Shown here in pieces: positions 10,376-18,047 of a stretch of DNA of 64,000 nucleotides. The notes below the pieces were generated by a model. It had not been told where the DNA came from, searched no databases, and was given only the letters and a program-made list of their open reading frames with translations. The translations under genes were made by a program, and so were the position numbers. How positions within the stretch are numbered: position 1 is the stretch's first letter; each line of letters begins with the position of its first letter. The stretch comes from Saprospiraceae bacterium (GTDB taxonomy: Bacteria; Bacteroidota; Bacteroidia; Chitinophagales; Saprospiraceae). The stretch is taken from the NCBI GenBank assembly GCA_020628095.1, contig JAHDFP010000007.1:62001-126000 (forward strand), given 5' to 3'.

Positions 10376-10664
10376 ATCTCTTTGCTTTTATAATTAGATC
10401 GTAAATTCTATTGTAAAAATTTAATTCAATCTATTCTTAAGGCATTATTTAAGATTTAATCATAATTTTTGATAATAATACAATATATACCTAATCTATG
10501 CTCTAAATCTTTATTAGCATGATTACTAATTCAAATATAGGATATAACATATTAAAATAAGTAATTATATATTCTGTTGGGCTACATACTCTTGTGTATA
10601 TTTATTACTAAATAATTATAATTTATGATTTCTTAGTAATATCTTTATCTATCCAACCGATTCT
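10376..10664. other. AT-rich divergent intergenic region
   Basis: About 290 bases between two divergent genes. It is very AT-rich, with no open frame worth naming and no strong hairpin. A TATCTTTA near 10640 is one base from the -7 consensus and may serve the 10665 gene. Confidence 0.5.
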
Positions 10665-11090
10665 ATGAGTACGTTTAACCAATCTTTCAAAAGACTAAGA
10701 GGTCAAAGCAAGCTATCTATGAATAGCCTAGCCAAAAAAATCTCGGAGAGATTGGAGAATAAGGAAATTACCATACAACAGGTACAATCCTACGAGGGTA
10801 GCTCCAGTGCCAAGTATGATGTGTTGATAGCTCTGAGAGATTTTTATCAGGAGTATGACCCCGAGTTTACTCTTGCCCATCTGATAGAAAAGGACTTAGA
10901 GAAAGAAAATTATCAACTTCCCATAGACAAGGTCGAAGAAAAACTTAAGGAAGAAAAAAATATAAGAAAACAAGAGAAAGTAGAAGATCTGAGGGGTGAA
11001 TTAGATCGTGCAAGAAAAGTCATCATGGACCAGGCGGAAACGATTCATTACCTGTCAGAGAAGTTGAAAGCATACGAAATCAACGATTAA
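10665..11090 (+). CDS. Helix-turn-helix-like protein with C-terminal coiled coil
   Basis: A 141-residue cytoplasmic protein. Residues 1-55 resemble an XRE-type helix-turn-helix (FKRLRGQSKLSMNSLAKKI, then QVQSYEGSSSAKYDVLIAL), which suggests DNA binding. Residues 85-140 are highly charged and heptad-like (EEKLKEEKNIRKQEKVEDL...), so a coiled-coil dimer is likely. It sits 30 bases before the 11121 gene and may be co-transcribed with it. Its target is unknown. Confidence 0.65.
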   Translation: MSTFNQSFKRLRGQSKLSMNSLAKKISERLENKEITIQQVQSYEGSSSAKYDVLIALRDFYQEYDPEFTLAHLIEKDLEKENYQLPIDKVEEKLKEEKNIRKQEKVEDLRGELDRARKVIMDQAETIHYLSEKLKAYEIND

Positions 11091-11120
11091 AAAAAAAAGA
11101 CACTCAATAAATCAAAACGC

Positions 11121-11405
11121 ATGATGACTAACATATTATTCTTGGGTAAAATTTTCGGTAGAAAAAGATGCGTCCGATTAAAAAAAGGTAAGACTAAGAG
11201 CATCTTGGGCATAACGCTCAATCTGAAAAAGACGAACCGATATCTCCTCAGTATTGTCTGTCAAAGAGGAACCGTAGGCGAAAACAAAGTCTTCGACATC
11301 GAAAGCGATACTATCTCTTATGAGTTCGAATACAAAAGAAAGCGACGTACGCTTATCGCCAACATCAGTGACTTCGATGACAGTGTAGAAGTGACTATCG
11401 AGTAA
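11121..11405 (+). CDS. Hypothetical small basic protein
   Basis: A 94-residue protein I do not recognise, with a hydrophobic start, a basic stretch (GRKRCVRLKKGKTK) and beta-strand-like alternation to the end (VEVTIE). ATG at 11121 or the adjacent ATG at 11124. It follows the HTH-like gene by 30 bases and faces the hydroxylase gene at 11437. Confidence 0.5.
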   Translation: MMTNILFLGKIFGRKRCVRLKKGKTKSILGITLNLKKTNRYLLSIVCQRGTVGENKVFDIESDTISYEFEYKRKRRTLIANISDFDDSVEVTIE

Positions 11406-11436
11406 TTTCAAAACGATCTAATAGACCTATCTTATA

Positions 11437-12318
11437 TTATCTGGTATACTCCTTATAATCTAGTGACGGATCATAATCATGTGGCGTAGTTATAGAGTGC
11501 AATTCGCTCTTAGTATCCTTAGACCTGATGAGGGGAAAGAAGAGCTGCACATACCAAGGTTCTTTGATCTGATTCCATGCGCCAAACTTAGTTGGATACT
11601 GCCTTGTAATCTTAGCCGTGCCAAAGATCATATCCCATACAAAAAGTAAATTACCATAGTTGCCATTCGGATGTGATACACCATCATCCGCTGTCAGTCC
11701 GTGATGTGCAAAATGAGTACTCGGCGTGGATATAGTCCGCTCGACAACCCATGCGACTGGGTGCAGCATCTTATACTTATAAAGAAATCTGTCCCACTTC
11801 GTCGCACTATGCGCTAATAAGATGACCACTAACTTAACAGGCAAATAAAACAAATACACATAACCCATCCCCAGAAAAACCAATACCGCCGAAAACCAAA
11901 TACCAGGCATCAAGGCGTAATACATCACAGCATTACGATATGTAACGAGCACGCCCATCTCCTCTACGACATGATGGGGCCTGTGGAGCTTCCACATTTT
12001 TCTATTAGAGTGAGAGAACCGATGCCACCAATATTGCGACATATCATCCAAGACCAGAAATGCCAAGATATGCCACCAGAAAGAACTGCTGATATAATAA
12101 TCTTCCCATTGCGGCATCCCCATACTCAGCCCCCATATAACAAACAAAAAAATAGCAGGCTGAATAATCGTCGGTAAGATCACCAGACTTAATAACTCTA
12201 TGGTAAAATCATTACGCGTACGCCGATCTTCAAAATATAACCCACCCAATGACTCCATTATACCCAAAACAAGGAGCACTACCGCAGGTATCAATTTGCC
12301 AAGTGATTCTCCCTCCAT
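11437..12318 (-). CDS. Sterol desaturase / fatty acid hydroxylase family membrane protein
   Basis: A 293-residue integral membrane di-iron enzyme of the fatty-acid-hydroxylase superfamily. The histidine clusters that bind the irons are present: WHRFSHSNRKMWKLHRPHH and, later, STHFAHHG. About five hydrophobic segments surround them. Family members hydroxylate or desaturate lipids, sterols or carotenoids; the substrate here cannot be assigned. The gene stands alone. Confidence 0.9.
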   Translation of the reverse strand: MEGESLGKLIPAVVLLVLGIMESLGGLYFEDRRTRNDFTIELLSLVILPTIIQPAIFLFVIWGLSMGMPQWEDYYISSSFWWHILAFLVLDDMSQYWWHRFSHSNRKMWKLHRPHHVVEEMGVLVTYRNAVMYYALMPGIWFSAVLVFLGMGYVYLFYLPVKLVVILLAHSATKWDRFLYKYKMLHPVAWVVERTISTPSTHFAHHGLTADDGVSHPNGNYGNLLFVWDMIFGTAKITRQYPTKFGAWNQIKEPWYVQLFFPLIRSKDTKSELHSITTPHDYDPSLDYKEYTR

Positions 12319-12377
12319 TATAATAAGTCTGATATTATAGCCATTGTCATAGCAAGTTCCTGCTCAATATACCAAGA

Positions 12378-13070
12378 CTAACCAATCTTATTTAATAATT
12401 TTTGACTTTCCGATTCGCTAACTTTTATTAGACCGAGATAGGACTCTGCCTCGTCTATTATAAGTAGGATGTTTTTGATAAAGGCTTTTGATTTTAGTCT
12501 TTCTACATTTTCTATTTCTTGGGTCCGCAGATTCATTATTTCACGGAGTTCTTTGTCATAGACATCCACATATATCTTATCATATAAGACACCGTTATAT
12601 TCTGTGCGCTCATAGTTAGTATCATATAGATTAAACAACTCTCTTTTCAGTTCCGTACTAAATATCTCAATCTCCCCTTGCGCCACTAATGACTTGAATG
12701 TACCACTCACAGGAAAGAAAGTTGGACTCTTGCGCTGCTCATAGAATATATGTCCGACAGTATCTATATCGAAATGATTTTGCTCCAGAAGCGCAACTAA
12801 GCGATTCAGTTGCTCCACCTTCTCGGATTGCTTATCTATAATTCGGCTGAGGCTCTTTAGATTTTCATTGATGTCTGTCTTGAGGCTTTTCTTATATTCT
12901 GCCATTTCCCTTTTCTTAGACATATTCGCAGAACATGTATTGATCCCAAAGGCAATAAGAATACCCACTGATACAATAAGTATCTCACCTATTGTATAGC
13001 GCCAATTTATTTTTTGTGGTTTCAATTTTTTAATGGATTCCTCAAGGAAAAGATATAAAGTTAAAAGCAA
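12378..13070 (-). CDS. DUF6090-like single-pass membrane protein
   Basis: A 230-residue protein with a basic N-terminus, one membrane span (YTIGEILIVSVGILIAFGIN, about residues 26-45) and a long helical extramembrane domain. The sequence around the span is typical of the DUF6090 family, common in Bacteroidota and of unknown function. The first possible start is TTG at 13070; the real start may be slightly downstream, because no ATG lies before the span. Confidence 0.65.
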   Translation of the reverse strand: MLLTLYLFLEESIKKLKPQKINWRYTIGEILIVSVGILIAFGINTCSANMSKKREMAEYKKSLKTDINENLKSLSRIIDKQSEKVEQLNRLVALLEQNHFDIDTVGHIFYEQRKSPTFFPVSGTFKSLVAQGEIEIFSTELKRELFNLYDTNYERTEYNGVLYDKIYVDVYDKELREIMNLRTQEIENVERLKSKAFIKNILLIIDEAESYLGLIKVSESESQKLLNKIG

Positions 13071-13117
13071 TTAATGCTTATAAAGCCCAATTCGTATTAT
13101 CAGGATATTACAAGAAT

Positions 13118-13663
13118 CTAAAATCTATAACCAATCGAGATTGCAAACCTGGGGTAAACACCTTCGAAAGTGTAATTATTGTCAATAAAAGCACTGCCAA
13201 TACCAAATACACATTCTCCGTGAAACCTCTTTCCTCGGAAAAACTTACCACCTACCGCTACGCCAGCACCATGGCTAACACCGTGATTAGATCTTCTCCA
13301 ATGAGTGGGCTCATTCCATAGCGCAGAATTTACTTCTATGAAAAAGCCCTTATCACCATGCCTATCAAAGAATAAACGATAATACACCAGCAACCCATAA
13401 TTAATATCAACATCTCGCTCAAACGACTTACCCATCACCAAGCCTACAGAAGAATTTGAGGGCAAGATTCTTTCATAAGAAGCTTCTATATAACCAAATA
13501 AAATATATGCTAGATTTATTTTTAACTCATTTCTTAATTTCTTTTCATAGTACAAATCTTCGTCTTGTTCGTCATCATATATACTCAGATTCTGCGAATA
13601 TGAATTGCAGATGGCAAGAAGAGTTATAATGAGGAGAGTTAGCGTGCAGCGTAGTAGTTTCAT
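13118..13663 (-). CDS. Putative outer-membrane beta-barrel protein
   Basis: A 181-residue protein with a signal peptide ending in CNSYSQ. Its mature part alternates aromatic and polar residues in strand-like blocks (NLAYILFGYIEASYERILP, YGLLVYYRLFFDR) and ends with FAISIGYRF, the terminal aromatic pattern of outer-membrane barrels. Probably an 8-stranded barrel. No function is assigned. Confidence 0.65.
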   Translation of the reverse strand: MKLLRCTLTLLIITLLAICNSYSQNLSIYDDEQDEDLYYEKKLRNELKINLAYILFGYIEASYERILPSNSSVGLVMGKSFERDVDINYGLLVYYRLFFDRHGDKGFFIEVNSALWNEPTHWRRSNHGVSHGAGVAVGGKFFRGKRFHGECVFGIGSAFIDNNYTFEGVYPRFAISIGYRF

Positions 13664-13745
13664 TATAATGATTTTACAGTCTGATGGATAATTTGTTATA
13701 TGAAGTTAATACAACTTTTAACACTTCAATTCCCTTAACACTTTT

Positions 13746-14271
13746 TCAATGCGACTTCCACGCCCCAAAATCATTCACGCTACGCCACAGGTGATGCGTA
13801 TGACCACCGTAATTTTCACATTCGATCATATCGTGGTTATTTTTGATGCGATAGTAATGTGCACCGTTGTAAGCTGTGTTCCCCATATACCAATACTTAG
13901 TATCAGCAGAGAACAAATTGTCTCCCCTGATAGAAATATATTCTTTAGTGAAGTAACCGAGATAGGAGGTAATGAGTTGGTTATATTGAGATAATAAGTT
14001 AGGGGTTAGCTTGCTGATGTAGATCCCCTCGTCTGACGCCCAAAAGGTATCGCAATAAGTTTCGCCTAGCATGTTCTCTGGTAGTTTCCCATCGGCATAA
14101 GCCACAGACTTTTGCCAAAGAGTCATGGCATCAATTAATTCTCCTGCTATCGTTTCTTCCTCGTAGATGAATGCCATGCCGTTTCTATCCTCGTCTGAGT
14201 CTACCACCTGAGGATTAGATCCGATAACCGTACCACAAAATTCAAGGAGAAGTAAAAAACTTCTAAACCAT
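13746..14271 (-). pseudogene. Secreted protein with DUF3500-like C-terminus, start frameshifted
   Basis: The frame that ends at 13746 is open without a stop up to TAA just beyond 14271, but its first usable start is GTG 14207, after what reads as a signal peptide (RSFLLLLEFCGTVIGSNP). An ATG at 14271-14269 lies one base out of frame: ATGGTTTAGAAG would read M-V-R-S if one T of the TTT (14265-14267) were removed. The C-terminus HYYRIKNNHDMIECENYGGH and THHLWRSVNDFG resembles the end of DUF3500 proteins, which are usually much longer. So this is either a frameshifted gene, a consensus error, or a short form begun at GTG 14207 without export signal. Confidence 0.5.
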
Positions 14272-14323
14272 TAAAAGACAGATATTATCAAGAATTCTTT
14301 AGGTTTTTAGACCTATAATTCCA

Positions 14324-14331
14324 TACATTTG
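14324..14331 (+). promoter_or_regulatory. -7 promoter element of the DUF4856-imelysin operon
   Basis: TACATTTG matches TAnnTTTG, 43 bases before the ATG at 14374. A TTG start at 14329 lies inside this element and is therefore not used. Confidence 0.6.
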
Positions 14332-14373
14332 CTCCTAAGTAGAATTAATCTAAATAAAAATAACCTAGAGGAC

Positions 14374-15576
14374 ATGGTAAGAAGCACATTATTTCTTCTA
14401 GCATCCATAATGCTGATCATCTCTTGCTCAGAAGAAGATATTACGAATATCGAAAACCCTTTAAGTTATGAATTCACGCGTAACGGAGTATCGACGGTTT
14501 CCTTTTCTGGTCAAACCGAAAGAATTGCTATGGCAACGGAACTTATCACTGCAATGAAGGATTTTGATGTGTCAGATGTTGTCATGCTTGAGATGTTCGC
14601 TAATCAGACAGCAACTGGCAATGATGCCAATCCCTTCTCTGAAGCTGGCCTTAATGCCTCCTCTAAAAGTATCAAATCAAAAGTTGCGGCGTCTCAGGAT
14701 TTCTTTTCTTCTAATTCTGTAGAATCCTCAGAAATCAAAGCAGACTTCGAGACATGGATAAGAGCGCAAGTGTCTGAGGTCTTCCCTAACAAGGATGTAC
14801 TGGCCGAAGCCGGAGTGGCAGGTCAGATTGCTGACGGCTCATCAGTCCGATATATCAACGGTGGTGGTCTGGAGTATAATCAAGCAGTCAATAAATCTCT
14901 TATAGGTGCACTTATGGTTGACCAGATGCTCAACAACTATCTTAGCCCGGCTGTATTAGATGCTGGTGATAATATGTCTAATAATGATGCGGACATTGTT
15001 GCGGAAGATAAGTCTTATACGACAATGGAACACAAATGGGATGAGGCATTCGGCTACCTATTTGGTGCGCCTGGAGCTGACTTCGCTAATCCGTTAAATA
15101 CGCTAGGCAGCGATAGCTTCCTTAACAAATACCTGAGTCGAGTAGATGAAGATGATGACTTCAATGGTATCGCATCGGAAATCTACGAAGCTCTTAAACT
15201 GGGAAGGGCCGCGATTGTCGCGAAGGACTATGACGTCAGAGATAAGCAAGCCGAGATCATCAGAGAAAAAGTATCACAAGTCATTGCCGTAAGGGCGGTC
15301 TATTATCTCCAACAAGGTAAACGAGCTCTACAGGATGGCAACCTCGGTGTGGCTTTCCATGACTTATCAGAAGGATTTGGTTTTGTCTATAGCCTGAGAT
15401 TTTTGAGAAAGCCTAACAGTTCTGATTCTTATTTCTCAAAATCAGAAGTGGATGGATTCGTCAATCAATTAACAACTGGTAATGGATTTTGGGATATAAG
15501 CTCAGATACATTAGATGAGATGTCCGAGGACATAGCGGAAAAATTTGATTTTACAGTAGAACAAGCGGGCAGCTAA
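14374..15576 (+). CDS. DUF4856 domain lipoprotein, first gene of an uptake operon
   Basis: A 400-residue lipoprotein; the N-terminus MVRSTLFLLASIMLIISCSE is a lipoprotein signal with Cys near residue 18. The mature protein matches the DUF4856 pattern: YEFTRNGVSTVSFSGQTERI at the start, then a mainly helical domain with EHKWDEAFGYLFGAP and GRAAIVAKDYDVRDKQ. DUF4856 proteins of Bacteroidota are often encoded beside imelysins, and the helical fold may be imelysin-like; that link is inference. The gene is 12 bases upstream of the imelysin gene. It probably works at the outer membrane or in the periplasm in metal binding. Confidence 0.85.
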   Translation: MVRSTLFLLASIMLIISCSEEDITNIENPLSYEFTRNGVSTVSFSGQTERIAMATELITAMKDFDVSDVVMLEMFANQTATGNDANPFSEAGLNASSKSIKSKVAASQDFFSSNSVESSEIKADFETWIRAQVSEVFPNKDVLAEAGVAGQIADGSSVRYINGGGLEYNQAVNKSLIGALMVDQMLNNYLSPAVLDAGDNMSNNDADIVAEDKSYTTMEHKWDEAFGYLFGAPGADFANPLNTLGSDSFLNKYLSRVDEDDDFNGIASEIYEALKLGRAAIVAKDYDVRDKQAEIIREKVSQVIAVRAVYYLQQGKRALQDGNLGVAFHDLSEGFGFVYSLRFLRKPNSSDSYFSKSEVDGFVNQLTTGNGFWDISSDTLDEMSEDIAEKFDFTVEQAGS

Positions 15577-15588
15577 AAAACATATACC

Positions 15589-16698
15589 ATGTATCAAAAG
15601 ATAAGCATAATCATATTACTCATAGTAACAACATTGTCTTGTAACGATACAGACCCTATCTCTGCCATCGACCGAGTGGATAGTTTTGATAGATCAGAGA
15701 TGTTGAGTTTTTGGGCAGATGAGATAATTATACCAGCTTATATGGCTTACGCCAACGACTTGTCTGAGATGGACGAAACAGCCAAGACATTTTTCGCTGA
15801 CCCCAGTGCATCGAATTTAGAAAAACTAAGAGAAAGTTGGCTTGAGGCTTATATATCCTGGCAATCCGTTTCTCTATTTGAAATCGGAAAAGCTGAAGAA
15901 ATTGGACTGCATAACTACACTAATATCTACCCTACTAATATAGAACTTATCCATTCTAATATTAGCAATAATAATTACAACCTTATACTACCATCTAACT
16001 TTGCAGCGCAAGGCTTTCCTGCATTAGATTATCTATTATATGGCATAGAAGACACAGAAGAAGGAATCGTAAGCACATTATCTAAAGAAGACGTACGCAC
16101 TTACGCTATTAGTCTTATAGAAAGACTGTACAGCATCACTACAGAAGTCCTCGATCATTGGACAGAGAGTTATAGATCAGAATTTGTAGCTAATGATGGA
16201 TCATCAGGAACTGCTTCTGTAGACAAGGTGGTAAATGATTTTTTATTCTTTTACGAAAAATATTTGCGTGCTGCTAAAATCGGAATTCCAGCAGGTAAGT
16301 TCTCAGGATCTAAAAGCAGTCGTCACGTCGAAGGCTTCTATTCTGAAAAATATTCTAAGTTATTATTCCAACGAGCTTTTACATCAGTTAAAGATTTTTT
16401 CAATGGTATATCTTATGATGGTCAGCGTCGTGGTACAAGTATTAAACAATATCTTGATCAGATACAAAACATAAGCAACTCTGATATAGATTACTCTGGC
16501 AATATTATCTCGCAATGGAATGTTGCTCAGTCTGCCGCCGATGCGCTTGATTCTAATTTTAAGACCCAAGTGGAAGAAGACAATACTAAAATGCTCGCGG
16601 TCTATGACGAATTACAGAAAGCCATCGTATTACTCAAAGTCGATATGATGCAAGCTCTCAATATACAAGTTGATTTTGTAGATGCTGATGGTGACTAA
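15589..16698 (+). CDS. Imelysin family lipoprotein
   Basis: A 369-residue lipoprotein (signal MYQKISIIILLIVTTLSC). It carries imelysin (peptidase M75-like) landmarks: LRESWLEAYISWQSVSLFEIG, then the NFAAQGFPALDYLLYG motif, and FLFFYEKYLRAAKIGIPAGK. Imelysins are iron-regulated surface or periplasmic proteins thought to bind iron or haem; peptidase activity is doubtful. The stop TAA overlaps the ATG of the next gene by one base, so translation is probably coupled. Confidence 0.9.
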   Translation: MYQKISIIILLIVTTLSCNDTDPISAIDRVDSFDRSEMLSFWADEIIIPAYMAYANDLSEMDETAKTFFADPSASNLEKLRESWLEAYISWQSVSLFEIGKAEEIGLHNYTNIYPTNIELIHSNISNNNYNLILPSNFAAQGFPALDYLLYGIEDTEEGIVSTLSKEDVRTYAISLIERLYSITTEVLDHWTESYRSEFVANDGSSGTASVDKVVNDFLFFYEKYLRAAKIGIPAGKFSGSKSSRHVEGFYSEKYSKLLFQRAFTSVKDFFNGISYDGQRRGTSIKQYLDQIQNISNSDIDYSGNIISQWNVAQSAADALDSNFKTQVEEDNTKMLAVYDELQKAIVLLKVDMMQALNIQVDFVDADGD

Positions 16699-18047
16699 TG
16701 AAACACTATTGGCCTTCATATATAAATAAGACAACGAAAGCTGCCCCCTTGGCAGCTTTTCGTTTTTTATTTGGCTTATTGATGCTCATCAGTCTTATCC
16801 GATTTTGGTATTATGGCTGGATAGAAAAGTTATACATTCTTCCCACCTTTCATTTTCATTATTATGGTTTTGATTGGGTGACTGTACCTGGACCGTGGAC
16901 CTACTTGCTATTTTTTGTTTGTGGCTTATCATCTTTTTCATTCGCGATAGGTTATAAGTATCGTTTATCCATTATCATTTTCTTTCTGAGTTTCACCTAT
17001 ATAGAATTGATGGATAAGACGACATATCTTAACCATTACTATCTTGTCTCTTTGCTTTCCTTTATACTGATCTGGATTCCAGCACATGCGCACTTTTCTG
17101 TAGATGCCTACAAGCACAAAGGGCTTGCAAATGAATATATCCCAAGATGGAGTCTCGACGCCTTGCGCCTGATGATTGCCATCGTCTACATATATGCCGG
17201 TCTAGCCAAGCTCAATTCTGATTGGATGATAGACGCGCTTCCGCTAAGTATATGGTTAAGAGCCAAAGTAGATTTGCCTATCATCGGTTCATTAATGGAT
17301 GAGCAGTGGTTACATTATTTGTTTAGCTGGGGAGGAGCAATTTATGATCTTTTCATTGTATTCTTTTTGATATGCTCACGCACTAGGATATACGCATTTG
17401 CGACCATGTTATTTTTTCATATCATGACACGCCTATTATTTCCAATAGGTATGTTTCCATATATTATGATTGCGGCGAGCCTATTATTTTTTAGTGCATC
17501 ATTTCATACACGATTCTTATCGGGTCTTTCAAAAATTCTATTAATACCTTATGACGTATTTTGTAATGGTCTTACTTATAGAAGACATATAAACTTTGAT
17601 AGGTATGCGCCCTATATATTAATTCCATTTTTCCTAGTTCAAATTCTATTCCCACTAAGGTGTCACCTATATCCTGGGAATCTATTCTGGACAGAACAGG
17701 GTTATCGTTTTTCTTGGCGCGTTATGCTCATGGAAAAAACTGGATATGCTAATTTCAAAGTGGTCGATAGCCAAAGCGGAAAACACTTCTATGTTCAGAA
17801 CGAGGATTTCTTGACCTCCTTTCAGCAAAAGCAAATGTCAACTCAGGCGGATTTCATAATTGAGTATGCACATTACTTGGGAGAGCATTTCAAAAGTCAA
17901 GGTCATCAGAACATACAGATATTTGTAGAGAGCTACGCTTCTCTTAATGGCAGAAAAAGTCAACCTTACATAGATCCTGATGTTGATTTATTGACTGTAA
18001 AAAACAGTTTGGCTCATAAAAAATATATCCTGCCGCTACATGAATAA
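16698..18047 (+). CDS. HTTM domain membrane protein (gamma-carboxylase-like)
   Basis: A 449-residue polytopic protein of the HTTM family, related to vitamin K-dependent gamma-carboxylase. The N-terminal part holds several spans (FRFLFGLLMLISLIRFWYYG, TYLLFFVCGLSS, LRLMIAIVYIYAGLAKLNSD) and the C-terminal 150 residues form a soluble domain. It overlaps imelysin by 1 base and the receptor by 8 bases. HTTM proteins with imelysin neighbours recur in Bacteroidota; the reaction is not known. In this operon it may modify or support the two lipoproteins, which is inference. Confidence 0.88.
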   Translation: MKHYWPSYINKTTKAAPLAAFRFLFGLLMLISLIRFWYYGWIEKLYILPTFHFHYYGFDWVTVPGPWTYLLFFVCGLSSFSFAIGYKYRLSIIIFFLSFTYIELMDKTTYLNHYYLVSLLSFILIWIPAHAHFSVDAYKHKGLANEYIPRWSLDALRLMIAIVYIYAGLAKLNSDWMIDALPLSIWLRAKVDLPIIGSLMDEQWLHYLFSWGGAIYDLFIVFFLICSRTRIYAFATMLFFHIMTRLLFPIGMFPYIMIAASLLFFSASFHTRFLSGLSKILLIPYDVFCNGLTYRRHINFDRYAPYILIPFFLVQILFPLRCHLYPGNLFWTEQGYRFSWRVMLMEKTGYANFKVVDSQSGKHFYVQNEDFLTSFQQKQMSTQADFIIEYAHYLGEHFKSQGHQNIQIFVESYASLNGRKSQPYIDPDVDLLTVKNSLAHKKYILPLHE

